This document shows positions 1-7,715 of a stretch of 20,241 bases of DNA, piece by piece. Source of the stretch: a virus; the IMG/VR virus record IMGVR_UViG_3300044678_000042, positions 1 through 20,241 of that record; one strand, given 5' to 3'. The position numbers were made by a program, and so were the translations under genes. Each line of letters begins with the position of its first letter. The first letter of the stretch is position 1. Under the pieces are notes generated by a model. The model had not been told where the DNA came from, did no database searches, and saw only the letters and a list, made by a program, of their open reading frames with translations.

Positions 1-1042
1 CATCTCCCCACAACGTAAGGAGTCTTGCAAAATATTGTTCATACTGTGGTGCTATAGCATCTAGCGAATACAAGGACACTGCTCGCTTATGTATTGCTAC
101 TGGGTCTAAACTCTTTACCCACTCTGTTGCTACTGCAAACTCCATTGCATTTCTGCAACGGTATCCAGTAACACCTTGTGGATTAGTTTCTGTAAATGCT
201 CCCCAGTCTGTGGTAATCGTTGGAGTTCCACAGGCTTGTGCTTCGATAACAACGTTACCGAAAGGTTCTATGTATAGCGTTGGTGCAAACAAGGCAATAG
301 CCCCGCCCATTAACTTTGCTCGCTCTTCAGGACCGACAGGTCCTACCCATTCGCCATACTCAACTTTAGGATCTTTACCAGGACCTGCAAGGATAAGTTT
401 CAAACCCATCTCTTTGCATACGTGCTGGGCAATCCCAATACCTTTGCGATCTACCATACGTCCTACGTATAGGTAGTAATCTTCTTTCTTTTCTTGCAGC
501 GGAAACATCTCTGGTTCTAAGTAACCAGGTATAACCGCATCATAGAAGTTACCATCTACCATCGTTGGGTTCTTAAACATTGCATAGATACTGTGCATCC
601 AAGCGTATGATTCAAAAACTTTGTACTTACTAAATACTCCACCGTAACCCACACCAAACTCTACGCTGATGTGGTTGGGGTAAGCCTTAGCGATTGGTTC
701 TTGTGATGCTCCACCGATAAGACAGATGAAATCTTTTTGCTCTAGGCGTTTTCCTAGTTCTTCGATAACCTTGCCATTAAAGATCTGCCAATGTGGTAAT
801 TCATTATTAAACTCAGCCTCTGTAAAGTGTTTACCTGCTAGGGCTTCTTGCTGTTGCTCCTTGGTGATGCAGGTAATCAACTCATCTACTGGTGCTTCGT
901 TATCCTCGCTTGCATACAGGTAGACCGTATGACCAAGGCTTTTCATCATTATGCAAAAGCGTCTAACCTTTTCGGTATAGGCGCAGTTGACGTAATCTTT
1001 AGTTGTTTGTGTATGGGGCAGACTGATAACGTGGAATCTCAT
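1..1042 (-). CDS. GT4-family glycosyltransferase, C-terminus cut by the window edge
   Basis: Reading the minus strand from the ATG at 1042 gives 347 open codons to the left edge with no stop. The protein begins MRFHVISLPHTQTT, a start I recall from phage and bacterial glycosyltransferases, which supports this ATG although no clear ribosome site precedes it. A Rossmann-like C-terminal half is evident: YVGRMVDRKG at about 182-191, LAGPG at 218-222, and the retaining GT4 signature EPFGNVVIEAQACGTP with the E-x7-E pair at Glu249 and Glu257. The family transfers a sugar from a nucleotide-sugar donor, probably in the host cytoplasm. It starts 9 bases after the stop of the collagen-like fibre gene and is probably co-transcribed with it, so the fibre is a plausible acceptor. 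A role on host wall glycans or phage DNA is also possible. Enzyme class is sure; substrate is unknown. Confidence 0.9.
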   Translation of the reverse strand, partial: MRFHVISLPHTQTTKDYVNCAYTEKVRRFCIMMKSLGHTVYLYASEDNEAPVDELITCITKEQQQEALAGKHFTEAEFNNELPHWQIFNGKVIEELGKRLEQKDFICLIGGASQEPIAKAYPNHISVEFGVGYGGVFSKYKVFESYAWMHSIYAMFKNPTMVDGNFYDAVIPGYLEPEMFPLQEKKEDYYLYVGRMVDRKGIGIAQHVCKEMGLKLILAGPGKDPKVEYGEWVGPVGPEERAKLMGGAIALFAPTLYIEPFGNVVIEAQACGTPTITTDWGAFTETNPQGVTGYRCRNAMEFAVATEWVKSLDPVAIHKRAVSLYSLDAIAPQYEQYFARLLTLWGD

Positions 1043-1051
1043 ACGAGAAGT

Positions 1052-2663
<1,612 letters not shown>

Positions 2664-2667
<4 letters not shown>

Positions 2668-2948
2668 GATGACACCGCTCTGAGAGCCTGCGCTGCAGGT
2701 AGTTGAAAAGTACCAGCGATGAGGTTACATACACCATTGTAATCGAGACGATTAGTAGTAGTCGTACCCGCAATCGCATTTAATACTCCCACTGTGTCTG
2801 TTAAGTTTGTTGATACTGAGCGTTGCGTTGCCCATTGCTTTGCAGCAAGTGCTTCACCCACCATCTCGCCTGGTGCTCTATAGGTGCCACCATTAGCCAA
2901 ACGGTTAAGTTCATCTAATAACGTTGTGCCGTATTCTCCTAGTGCCAC
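2664..2948 (-). CDS. Small virion-type protein with three LNxxAG-like repeats
   Basis: A 94-residue protein with a GTG start, preceded by TAGGAGATATAAG, a good ribosome site that overlaps the stop of the gene before it. Three related segments recur about 25-45 residues apart: DELNRLANG near 12-20, VGVLNAIAGTT near 53-63, and NGVCNLIAGT near 70-79. This LN-x-hydrophobic-AG pattern is familiar from short phage structural proteins near tail or fibre genes, where it probably marks a repeated helical hairpin. It overlaps the next gene by four bases. The function is unknown; a minor virion component is the likeliest reading from context. Confidence 0.7.
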
Positions 2949-2958
2949 CTTATATCTC

Positions 2959-3123
2959 CTACTTCTTCTTAGTTCTCTTGACTGCAGCGTTATCTACTAG
3001 ATTGGGGTATGGTCGCCCTGCTGCTTTGGCTCTTGCCTTTGCTGCTGTTTTCTGTGCAGGTGTTAAAGGCTTTGACTTCTTATTAGGATTCTTTGTATCC
3101 CAGAATGCTACTTTCTTTTTCAT
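2959..3123 (-). CDS. Small basic protein (54 aa), FWDTKNPNKKSKPLTPAQK type
   Basis: Read directly from the minus strand: ATG at 3123, TAG stop at 2961-2959. Its start overlaps the previous stop as ATGA. The 54 residues begin MKKKVAFWDTKNPNKKSK, continue through an LTPAQKTAAKARAKAAGRPYPNL-like middle, and end RTKKK. From memory, closely similar short Lys/Ala-rich proteins with the TPAQ...AKARA...GRPYPNLVDN pattern occur in many phages and are uncharacterised. The helical, positively charged middle suggests nucleic-acid or acidic-protein binding. Together with its neighbours it forms a block of mini-proteins downstream of the capsid gene. The coding call is strong because of the coupling and the family resemblance; the function is unknown. 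Confidence 0.8.
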   Translation of the reverse strand: MKKKVAFWDTKNPNKKSKPLTPAQKTAAKARAKAAGRPYPNLVDNAAVKRTKKK

Positions 3124-3398
3124 TTGCAACTACAATCCCAAGCACGAAGTGACTTGTTAATTCTTGAGTTCGGATCTCTAGCAGTCTTACTAGAAGTGTT
3201 CTTTGCCTTCATCCCACACATACGACCACAGAAAGACTTGCGTCGTCCTGCAGACTTAGGAGACTTAGCAGCCTCAGCCTTTTTGACTGGAGGCTTGAGG
3301 TTCATCCCCTGCGCTTTGGCAGAGGCACGGCCCTTTGCGTTGAGGCCACCCTTTGGGTTCTTGCCCTCTGCTCTTTGCCACGCTGGAGACTTAGCCAT
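3120..3398 (-). CDS. Small basic cysteine-containing protein, DUF6321-like
   Basis: A 92-residue Lys/Arg-rich protein whose ATG shares its A with the preceding TAA stop (TAATG), and whose TGA overlaps the next ATG. It begins MAKSPAWQRAEGKNPKGGLN and carries GRASAKAQG, then RRKSFCGRMCGMKAK at about 52-66 and DPNSRINKSLRAWDC near the C-terminus. I recall this arrangement (KSPAWQRKEGKNP...GGLNAKGR...RRKSFC.RM.GM...DPNSRINKSLR.W.C) as DUF6321, found widely in phages and without known function. Four cysteines (two in CGRMC and two in the final CSCK-like end) could bind a metal, but I cannot show this. Context suggests a virion- or DNA-associated role. Confidence 0.85.
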   Translation of the reverse strand: MAKSPAWQRAEGKNPKGGLNAKGRASAKAQGMNLKPPVKKAEAAKSPKSAGRRKSFCGRMCGMKAKNTSSKTARDPNSRINKSLRAWDCSCK

Positions 3399-3568
3399 TA
3401 CTTCTTCTTACCCATTTTCTTCTTAGCCATCTTTGCCTCAGATAGAGCAATAGCAACTGCTTGCTTCTTGTTCTTTACTACTGGGCCTTTCTTGCCAGAG
3501 TGAAGTGATCCACCCTTAAACTCGCGCATTACCTTGGCGACCTTAGCCTTCTTCTCTGCCTTGTTCAT
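3398..3568 (-). CDS. DUF6496-like small lysine-rich protein
   Basis: A 56-residue ORF read directly on the minus strand, with both ends sharing a base with the neighbours (TAATG at 3568 and at 3398). It begins MNKAEKKAKVAKVMREFKGG, then has LHSGKKGPVVKNKKQAVAIALSEA, which matches my memory of the DUF6496 core (MREFK.G.LHSGS..GPVVKNRKQAIAIALSEA). The last ten residues, MAKKKMGKKK, resemble the end of the 40-aa protein at 3690-3812. Eighteen of 56 residues are Lys. The family is widespread in phages and bacteria and uncharacterised; its charge suggests DNA or RNA contact. Coding status is well supported by the recognisable core and the coupling. Confidence 0.87.
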   Translation of the reverse strand: MNKAEKKAKVAKVMREFKGGSLHSGKKGPVVKNKKQAVAIALSEAKMAKKKMGKKK

Positions 3569-3690
3569 TACTTGGCAGCCTTGCCTGGAGCACCTGTCTG
3601 GACTGATTCGTAAGTCTGAAACTTCATAGCACCTTCGTATTGCTTGTCAGGTGTTGGGTACTTCGTGATGTCTTCTTCGTAGTTTTCCAT
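3568..3690 (-). CDS. 40-aa small protein, acidic N-terminus
   Basis: Read directly on the minus strand: ATG at 3690, TAA at 3570-3568, sharing one base with both neighbours (TAATG). The sequence starts MENYEEDITKYPTPDKQYEG and ends GAPGKAAK. It is the only member of the mini-protein run that is not strongly basic. The MKFQTYESVQTGAPGK stretch hints at a structured region. I do not recognise a family. The evidence for coding is its exact fit between two coupled genes; there is no independent ribosome site, so translation probably depends on re-initiation. Confidence 0.65.
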   Translation of the reverse strand: MENYEEDITKYPTPDKQYEGAMKFQTYESVQTGAPGKAAK

Positions 3691-3812
3691 TACTTCTTCT
3701 TTCCCATCTTCTTAATGGCTGCCTTCTTCATCATCTTCTTCTTCATTTCTTTCTTTGCATCCATCTTACCTTTTGCTGTGTATGGAAACTTCTTTCCGTC
3801 TACGTTTGGCAT
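3690..3812 (-). CDS. 40-aa extremely lysine-rich protein
   Basis: Minus-strand ORF with ATG at 3812 and TAA at 3692-3690. It follows a strong ribosome site (AAGGAGATAACA then ATG) that overlaps the preceding gene's stop. It starts MPNVDGKKFPYTAKGKMDAK and ends AAIKKMGKKK. Sixteen of 40 residues are Lys and six are Met, predicting a short cationic helix. The KKMGKKK ending recurs in the DUF6496-like protein two genes downstream. It is the first gene of a TAATG-coupled chain, so the strong site may load ribosomes for the chain. The family resembles small phage proteins starting MPnVdGKkFpYT..Gk. The function is unknown; binding to packaged DNA or to acidic capsid surfaces is possible. Confidence 0.78.
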   Translation of the reverse strand: MPNVDGKKFPYTAKGKMDAKKEMKKKMMKKAAIKKMGKKK

Positions 3813-3824
3813 TGTTATCTCCTT
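3805..3824 (-). promoter_or_regulatory. Ribosome site plus start, copy 1 of a 20-bp repeat
   Basis: The minus strand reads AAGGAGATAACAATGCCAAA. The identical 20 bases occur at 17839-17858, before another Lys-rich small protein that also begins MPN. It contains an almost ideal Shine-Dalgarno sequence with 6-8 bases before ATG. Confidence 0.85.
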
Positions 3825-4095
3825 AGTTCTTGAAGGTCATTGAGATCCCATCGAAAGCCTTACCAGCCTCGTTGGAAAGTTGGACTGCTGCATCTATGTC
3901 TTTGCTCTTTGTTGAGCGTGGTTCTATCCCTTGACGTGTTGCGTCATAATAGGACTGTAGTTCTTTATCGTGCTGCTTTGCAGTAGGTATACCTCTGTGG
4001 TTTGCAACACCAACGCTTAGTTCTAAGTCGCCTACCTTGCAACCAAAGCATCCTTCGACATACTCAAGGTGCGTTGTGCGTCTATGTAAACTCAT
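3823..4095 (-). CDS. Hypothetical 90-aa protein with CFGCK motif
   Basis: A 90-residue protein whose ATG overlaps the previous stop (ATGA) and whose TAA runs into the strong ribosome site of the next gene. It begins MSLHRRTTHLEYVEGCFGCK, with a Cys-x2-Cys pair at about 16-19 and a nearby His, then KQHDKELQSYYDATRQGIEP and a C-terminal KSKDIDAAVQLSNEAGKAF helix. I recall similar small proteins (HLEYVEGCFGCK... with WD.EL..Y..AR.QGI.P) in actinobacterial phages near capsid genes, without known function. A single Cys pair is not enough to call a zinc finger, though dimeric metal binding is possible. The coding call is firm. Confidence 0.78.
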   Translation of the reverse strand: MSLHRRTTHLEYVEGCFGCKVGDLELSVGVANHRGIPTAKQHDKELQSYYDATRQGIEPRSTKSKDIDAAVQLSNEAGKAFDGISMTFKN

Positions 4096-4418
4096 ACTAT
4101 CGGTGTCACATAATCGCCGTAGCCAGCATCAATAAGAACTTGTGCTTGGTAATCACTGATCTCGTACTCGTGTCCACCAAGGAAGTAGTAACTTGCTGCT
4201 GCTAGATCATCTTGGCTTGGAGTCAAAGTTAAAGTAACAGTAGTTCCATTAACAATGATTGTTTGACCTCGTGCTACATCTGTAAGGCTTGGAGCAATAG
4301 GTCCATCAATAGTGCCACCGATAAAGCGACGACCTGCAAGGCGTGAGTATGGAGTGAACTCGTTATAGTCCGTTCCCCAAGTTTGCCACTGGTACGGAGT
4401 TACTAATGTGTATGCCAT
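4092..4418 (-). CDS. Post-capsid small virion protein, unknown function
   Basis: A 108-residue protein starting at ATG 4418 after AGGAAAGGTTAGAT, a usable ribosome site. The middle is beta-rich (GQTIIVNGTTVTLTLTPSQDD). The C-terminus, GGHEYEISDYQAQVLIDAG, resembles a motif I recall at the end of several small phage head or tail proteins (GGH.Y.vsd..a..L..AGy..yvt). It lies directly after the major capsid gene and a hairpin, the position often taken by decoration or head-completion proteins. No enzymatic motif is seen. A decoration or head-tail joining role is inference from position only. Confidence 0.72.
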   Translation of the reverse strand: MAYTLVTPYQWQTWGTDYNEFTPYSRLAGRRFIGGTIDGPIAPSLTDVARGQTIIVNGTTVTLTLTPSQDDLAAASYYFLGGHEYEISDYQAQVLIDAGYGDYVTPIV

Positions 4419-4442
4419 ATCTAACCTTTCCTAAGTGACAGA

Positions 4443-4460
4443 GGGTAGGTTTCCCTACCC
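4443..4460 (-). other. GNRA-loop hairpin after the capsid gene
   Basis: On the minus strand a perfect 7-bp stem, GGGTAGG paired with CCTACCC, encloses a GAAA tetraloop, 22 bases after the major capsid stop. There is no U-run after it, so it is not a standard intrinsic terminator. It may stabilise the upstream capsid mRNA 3' end or reduce read-through to the smaller genes. Confidence 0.6.
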
Positions 4461-4481
4461 CCTGCCGTTGCACTAGCGGAA

Positions 4482-5660
4482 TTATCCGTTTGTTGCTGCA
4501 GACTCAATGCGATAGAGCGCTGCTTCACGAAGGCGTGCAAAGCCTCCGAAGTAGTACCAACCGATTGTGCGGAAACGACGTAGTGCGTCAATCTCTGGAC
4601 CGATAACGGTTGAGATGTCTGCAGCCTGTGCTTCAGCCAATGCTTCACGACCAGCGACGATTGCGCGGTAGTTGTTGGTAAATGTAACAGTACCTGTGTC
4701 AGCAACTGATGTAATGTTAGATGCTGTAAGTGCATAGGTAAATGTTGTTGATGTTGTACCTGTGATGGTATATGTGCCGTTAACACCTGTGTTAGTTGTA
4801 GCAGCAACTGTTACAACCTGACCTGTTCCGAGGCCGTGAGCAACTGCTGTAGTAATTGTTACTACGTTAGATGTCAAAGCAACGTTGGTGATAGCAACTG
4901 TAGGTGTGATACCTGTAGACAACTTTAGACCGTTAAGAACGCGAGGTGTCTCAACGATGAAAGCGCCTTCGATAACGCCTACTGCACCAGCAACGAACGG
5001 TGTACGCTCAACGTACTTTGTTAGTTCCTGGAAGCCACCTGTACCAGTTTCAGCGCGAAGATCGGCTGACTGACGTGGGTGTAGGTATGCAGCATATAGT
5101 TCACCCATACGAGGCAATGCCTTGTTTGTGCGTAGTGATACAACAGCGTTACGGATGTCCGCAACTGTCATTGTGTCTACTGGGAGAATTCCTGATGATG
5201 CAGTTGGAACAGTTCCTGATGGACCGTTTGAGTAGATCACGTTAGTTCCTGCTGAGAGGACCTGACCTACAACGTTGTCAATAGAATCTGCTGCGTTGTA
5301 CGCGATGATGTCAGCAAGTGCTGAATCAACATCGTTGAAAGAAGTTAGGTTTAACTTCTTTGTTGTTGTAACTGCTGAACCGTATTCGTTCAGTGTTACT
5401 GTAACCTGTGATGGGTTACCTAGTGCAATGCTTGATACATCTGATGTTTCTGTCAATGTAGAAGTAGCCTGAGCCAAATCTGAGTAGATTGAGAAAACAA
5501 CTGATGATCCTGGCATTGCCTGTTGCACTGGCTTAACATCTGCAAGTGAACGCATAACAGGAATGGAACGTAGTGCCATTCTTACATACTGATCGTATGC
5601 TGCTTGTACGAGGTTGCTGATGCTAGACGTGGTGGTAGGGGTACCTGTTGGGATAGCCAT
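4482..5660 (-). CDS. Major capsid protein, N4-gp56-like, with inserted beta domain
   Basis: A 392-residue protein placed directly after the scaffold gene. The N-terminal region (YDQYVRMALRSIPVMRSLAD near 23-41), the GSSVVFSIYSDLAQATSTLTE segment near 51-71, and SQVTVTLNEYGSAVTTTKKL near 84-102 fit my memory of N4-gp56-family capsid proteins with the HK97 fold. The C-terminal part (AIVAGREALAEAQ, then TIGWYYFGGFARLREAALYRIES) also fits. Between FIVETPRVLNG (about 234-244) and YRAIVAGRE (331 on) lies a Thr/Val-rich stretch, about 252-327, with the pattern HGLGTGQVVTVAATTNTG, then NGTYTITGTTSTTFTY. That pattern is familiar from Ig-like or similar beta domains in other phage proteins, and it probably projects from the shell. 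The gene forms the icosahedral head shell. Confidence 0.88.
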   Translation of the reverse strand: MAIPTGTPTTTSSISNLVQAAYDQYVRMALRSIPVMRSLADVKPVQQAMPGSSVVFSIYSDLAQATSTLTETSDVSSIALGNPSQVTVTLNEYGSAVTTTKKLNLTSFNDVDSALADIIAYNAADSIDNVVGQVLSAGTNVIYSNGPSGTVPTASSGILPVDTMTVADIRNAVVSLRTNKALPRMGELYAAYLHPRQSADLRAETGTGGFQELTKYVERTPFVAGAVGVIEGAFIVETPRVLNGLKLSTGITPTVAITNVALTSNVVTITTAVAHGLGTGQVVTVAATTNTGVNGTYTITGTTSTTFTYALTASNITSVADTGTVTFTNNYRAIVAGREALAEAQAADISTVIGPEIDALRRFRTIGWYYFGGFARLREAALYRIESAATNG

Positions 5661-5692
5661 TTGTGGTCTAGCCTTTCTGTTTTAGGATCGGA

Positions 5693-6160
5693 TTAGAGTC
5701 CAGACATCCTAATGACATCATCCAGTTCTTCTCTGCTATTTGCATTCATAAGTTTCTGCATAATGTTGTCGTTGTGTTCAGGAGAAACTCCTGTTTCGAC
5801 AGTATTAGTCATACGCTTATATGCAGCAGCATCGGCTGGATTTACATTAGGTGTTGCCTGGGTTTGGTTAGATTCAATTCCGAATACATCGGAGTAATCC
5901 TCTAGCCATTTAGATACAGACTCTTCAGTTGGGTCTATATCCTGTGGGATAAATGCAGCAATTTTGCTGTTTACCCCGCGACTTGCGAGGGCATCTTTGA
6001 TTGCTCGTTCTCTTTGCGCTTTGTTAAGACTTTCAAACTGTGCTTTTAGTTCAGCCAGTTCCTTGTCTTTTTGCTTAGTAGCCTTACGCAGTTGTTTTAC
6101 AAGGTCATTGCCTGATGAGTCCGTATCGAAGTCATCATCCTCGTAGTCATAATTGGACAT
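5693..6160 (-). CDS. Capsid scaffolding protein
   Basis: 155 residues from the chosen ATG at 6160. An in-frame ATG 15 bases upstream exists, but the bases between the two (GGGAGAAGGACCT) are themselves a ribosome site, so the downstream start MSNYDYEDDDFD is preferred. Residues 3-14 are acidic, residues 18-55 form a charged coiled coil (VKQLRKATKQKDKELAELKA), and there follows RGVNSKIAAFIPQDIDPTEE then VSKWLEDYSDVFG, an order I recall from actinobacteriophage scaffolds. The C-terminal helix NSREELDDVIRMSGL may bind the capsid protein. It sits immediately before the major capsid gene. The protein would guide shell assembly and leave or be degraded; no protease is visible in the window. Confidence 0.82.
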   Translation of the reverse strand: MSNYDYEDDDFDTDSSGNDLVKQLRKATKQKDKELAELKAQFESLNKAQRERAIKDALASRGVNSKIAAFIPQDIDPTEESVSKWLEDYSDVFGIESNQTQATPNVNPADAAAYKRMTNTVETGVSPEHNDNIMQKLMNANSREELDDVIRMSGL

Positions 6161-6180
6161 AGGTCCTTCTCCCATTCTTA

Positions 6181-6273
6181 TTAGATTGACGCAAGCCTCA
6201 CATTCACCTTGGGGAAAGTGGTGTGGCTCTTGCTACTGGTTTTAGTCTCACTCCAACGGACCAGTCGTCCCAT
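6181..6273 (-). CDS. Doubtful 30-aa ORF in the gap before the scaffold gene
   Basis: The 128-base gap between the 474-aa gene and the scaffold gene contains one ATG-started ORF of 30 codons (MGRLVRWSETKTSSKSHTTF...), ending TAATAAG just before the scaffold ribosome site. It has no clear Shine-Dalgarno sequence and resembles nothing I know. The gap may instead be a spacer holding a promoter or an RNA element. Confidence 0.2.
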   Translation of the reverse strand: MGRLVRWSETKTSSKSHTTFPKVNVRLASI

Positions 6274-6288
6274 TGGCAGGCTTGTTAT

Positions 6289-7713
6289 TTAGTAAGCGCC
6301 AGCACGTTCCTGGGATAGCGCTCCTGTTGTTAGACCAGTTTGACCACCGAAGGTAGCCTTTTCTAGTCCAGTAAGTTTTTTGCGTTGCTTCTCTGCTTCT
6401 GTTTTTCCAGCAAGTCCAAAGACTTCTGTCTCTGCAATTGCTTGGCTATATGGATCTTCTCCATAGATAGATGCAAGTTGTGAACCACGTTGTAGTCCAC
6501 CAGCAATAGTTCCAAATCCCTGTTGTGCTTGTTGCTTGGTAATACCAGCAGCACCAAGTTCTTCAGCACGTGCCATACCAGTTCTTAGCCCTGATTGGAT
6601 TGCAGCGCCACCGATTTCAGCAGCAGTTACCTTGCGCTTGATTTGTTCGATAGCATTGGTTGGATCTAGTACATAAGCCAAGATATCTCCATTAGAGATA
6701 CCAGGATAAAATTCTTTGAGTGCCTTAGAAACTTCTGGGTTAGAGTTAACTACACGATTCTGTGCTGTCTGGATGCGGTCTTCTAGTTCTACTGCAGATA
6801 CATCTCCTGCTAGGAACTTCTCAAATCCGCTTTGGATACCAAGTTCACCCTTTGTATAGTAGGACTCAGGCATACCGTAGCGACGCATTACATCTTGATA
6901 CTGGTCCTCAGTACCGATGTACTCAGCCTCAGATAATGCACGAAGACCCTTAGCCACACGTTGTGCGTTAGCAGCAAAGCGCTTCTTGTAGGCATCTGTT
7001 TCACGTAGACGAAGTGTAAACTCTGATGGAGATACGCCTTCTTCAATCAAAGACTTCAGTGGTGTCACTAGTGCTTCGAGTCCATAGTTCTTAAACTCTG
7101 ATAGCAATAGGTCATATGCTGAACGACGCTCTGCTTTGTTTTGATCTGCAATAAGTTTTGCTTGGGTACCAGTCTCACGAAGGTTTACTTCGTAATCTAC
7201 AAATGCTTGTTGATCTGTAAATGTCTGACCATCTGATGCGGTGTAAATCCTTTTACCAGTAACACTATCGGTGCTGGCGGTGCCATCGCCCTCGTCAAAT
7301 TGAAAACCGTCTCCACCAGATGCAGCATTTGTTGCTGCAACATTAAAGTTTAATGGACGTATCTTACGGTACTCACCTTTACCACCAGCACCTGTGCGTA
7401 CAAACTGAACCTTGAATCCAGCAGCCTCTTCTTCTGGCGTTAATTCAATAAGATTTCCAAAGTCTTTGTAACCCTGTACTACACGCTTATTAAAGTCAGC
7501 ATTAGATTCGGTAGGCAATTTCTTGAATGTTGCAGGATCATCTTTGCCTGCTTCAATTTCTTCATCATTCAAACCAAGAGTTTCTGCAGCATCTTTAAGT
7601 GCTTGGTCAATCTCTTCTTTGGTTGCTTTTTTAGGTGCATCTGCACGAACTCGGCGCTGGGTAGCGCCTTCACCATCATCTAGTTGCATTAAGTCTGGAT
7701 TAAAGTTAAACAT
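6289..7713 (-). CDS. Large helical virion protein (474 aa), probable internal or minor structural protein
   Basis: Starts at ATG 7713, two bases after the upstream stop (TAATAATG). Residues 1-200 are hydrophilic and variable-looking. Residues from about 210 on are helical: KSLIEEGVSPSEFTLRLRET then DAYKKRFAANAQR, YQDVMRRYGMPESYYTKGEL, FEKFLAGDVSAVELEDRIQT and KALKEFYPGISNGDILAYVL. From memory, this order (LR.T..YK.RF..N..R...G...LS.AEYI / YG.P..YY / F...D.S..EL..R...A) recurs in an uncharacterised structural family of actinobacterial phages. The C-terminus has short Gln/Gly-rich loops and ends LSQERAGAY. It lies last in a coupled block of four large genes. A role in an internal core or in DNA ejection is inferred from size, composition and position; no enzyme motif is visible. 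Confidence 0.72.
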   Translation of the reverse strand: MFNFNPDLMQLDDGEGATQRRVRADAPKKATKEEIDQALKDAAETLGLNDEEIEAGKDDPATFKKLPTESNADFNKRVVQGYKDFGNLIELTPEEEAAGFKVQFVRTGAGGKGEYRKIRPLNFNVAATNAASGGDGFQFDEGDGTASTDSVTGKRIYTASDGQTFTDQQAFVDYEVNLRETGTQAKLIADQNKAERRSAYDLLLSEFKNYGLEALVTPLKSLIEEGVSPSEFTLRLRETDAYKKRFAANAQRVAKGLRALSEAEYIGTEDQYQDVMRRYGMPESYYTKGELGIQSGFEKFLAGDVSAVELEDRIQTAQNRVVNSNPEVSKALKEFYPGISNGDILAYVLDPTNAIEQIKRKVTAAEIGGAAIQSGLRTGMARAEELGAAGITKQQAQQGFGTIAGGLQRGSQLASIYGEDPYSQAIAETEVFGLAGKTEAEKQRKKLTGLEKATFGGQTGLTTGALSQERAGAY

Positions 7714-7715
7714 TA

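Noticed and set aside
6161-6175. Upstream start MGEGP for the scaffold protein
   Set aside because: The codons between the two ATGs form the purine-rich ribosome site for the second ATG.
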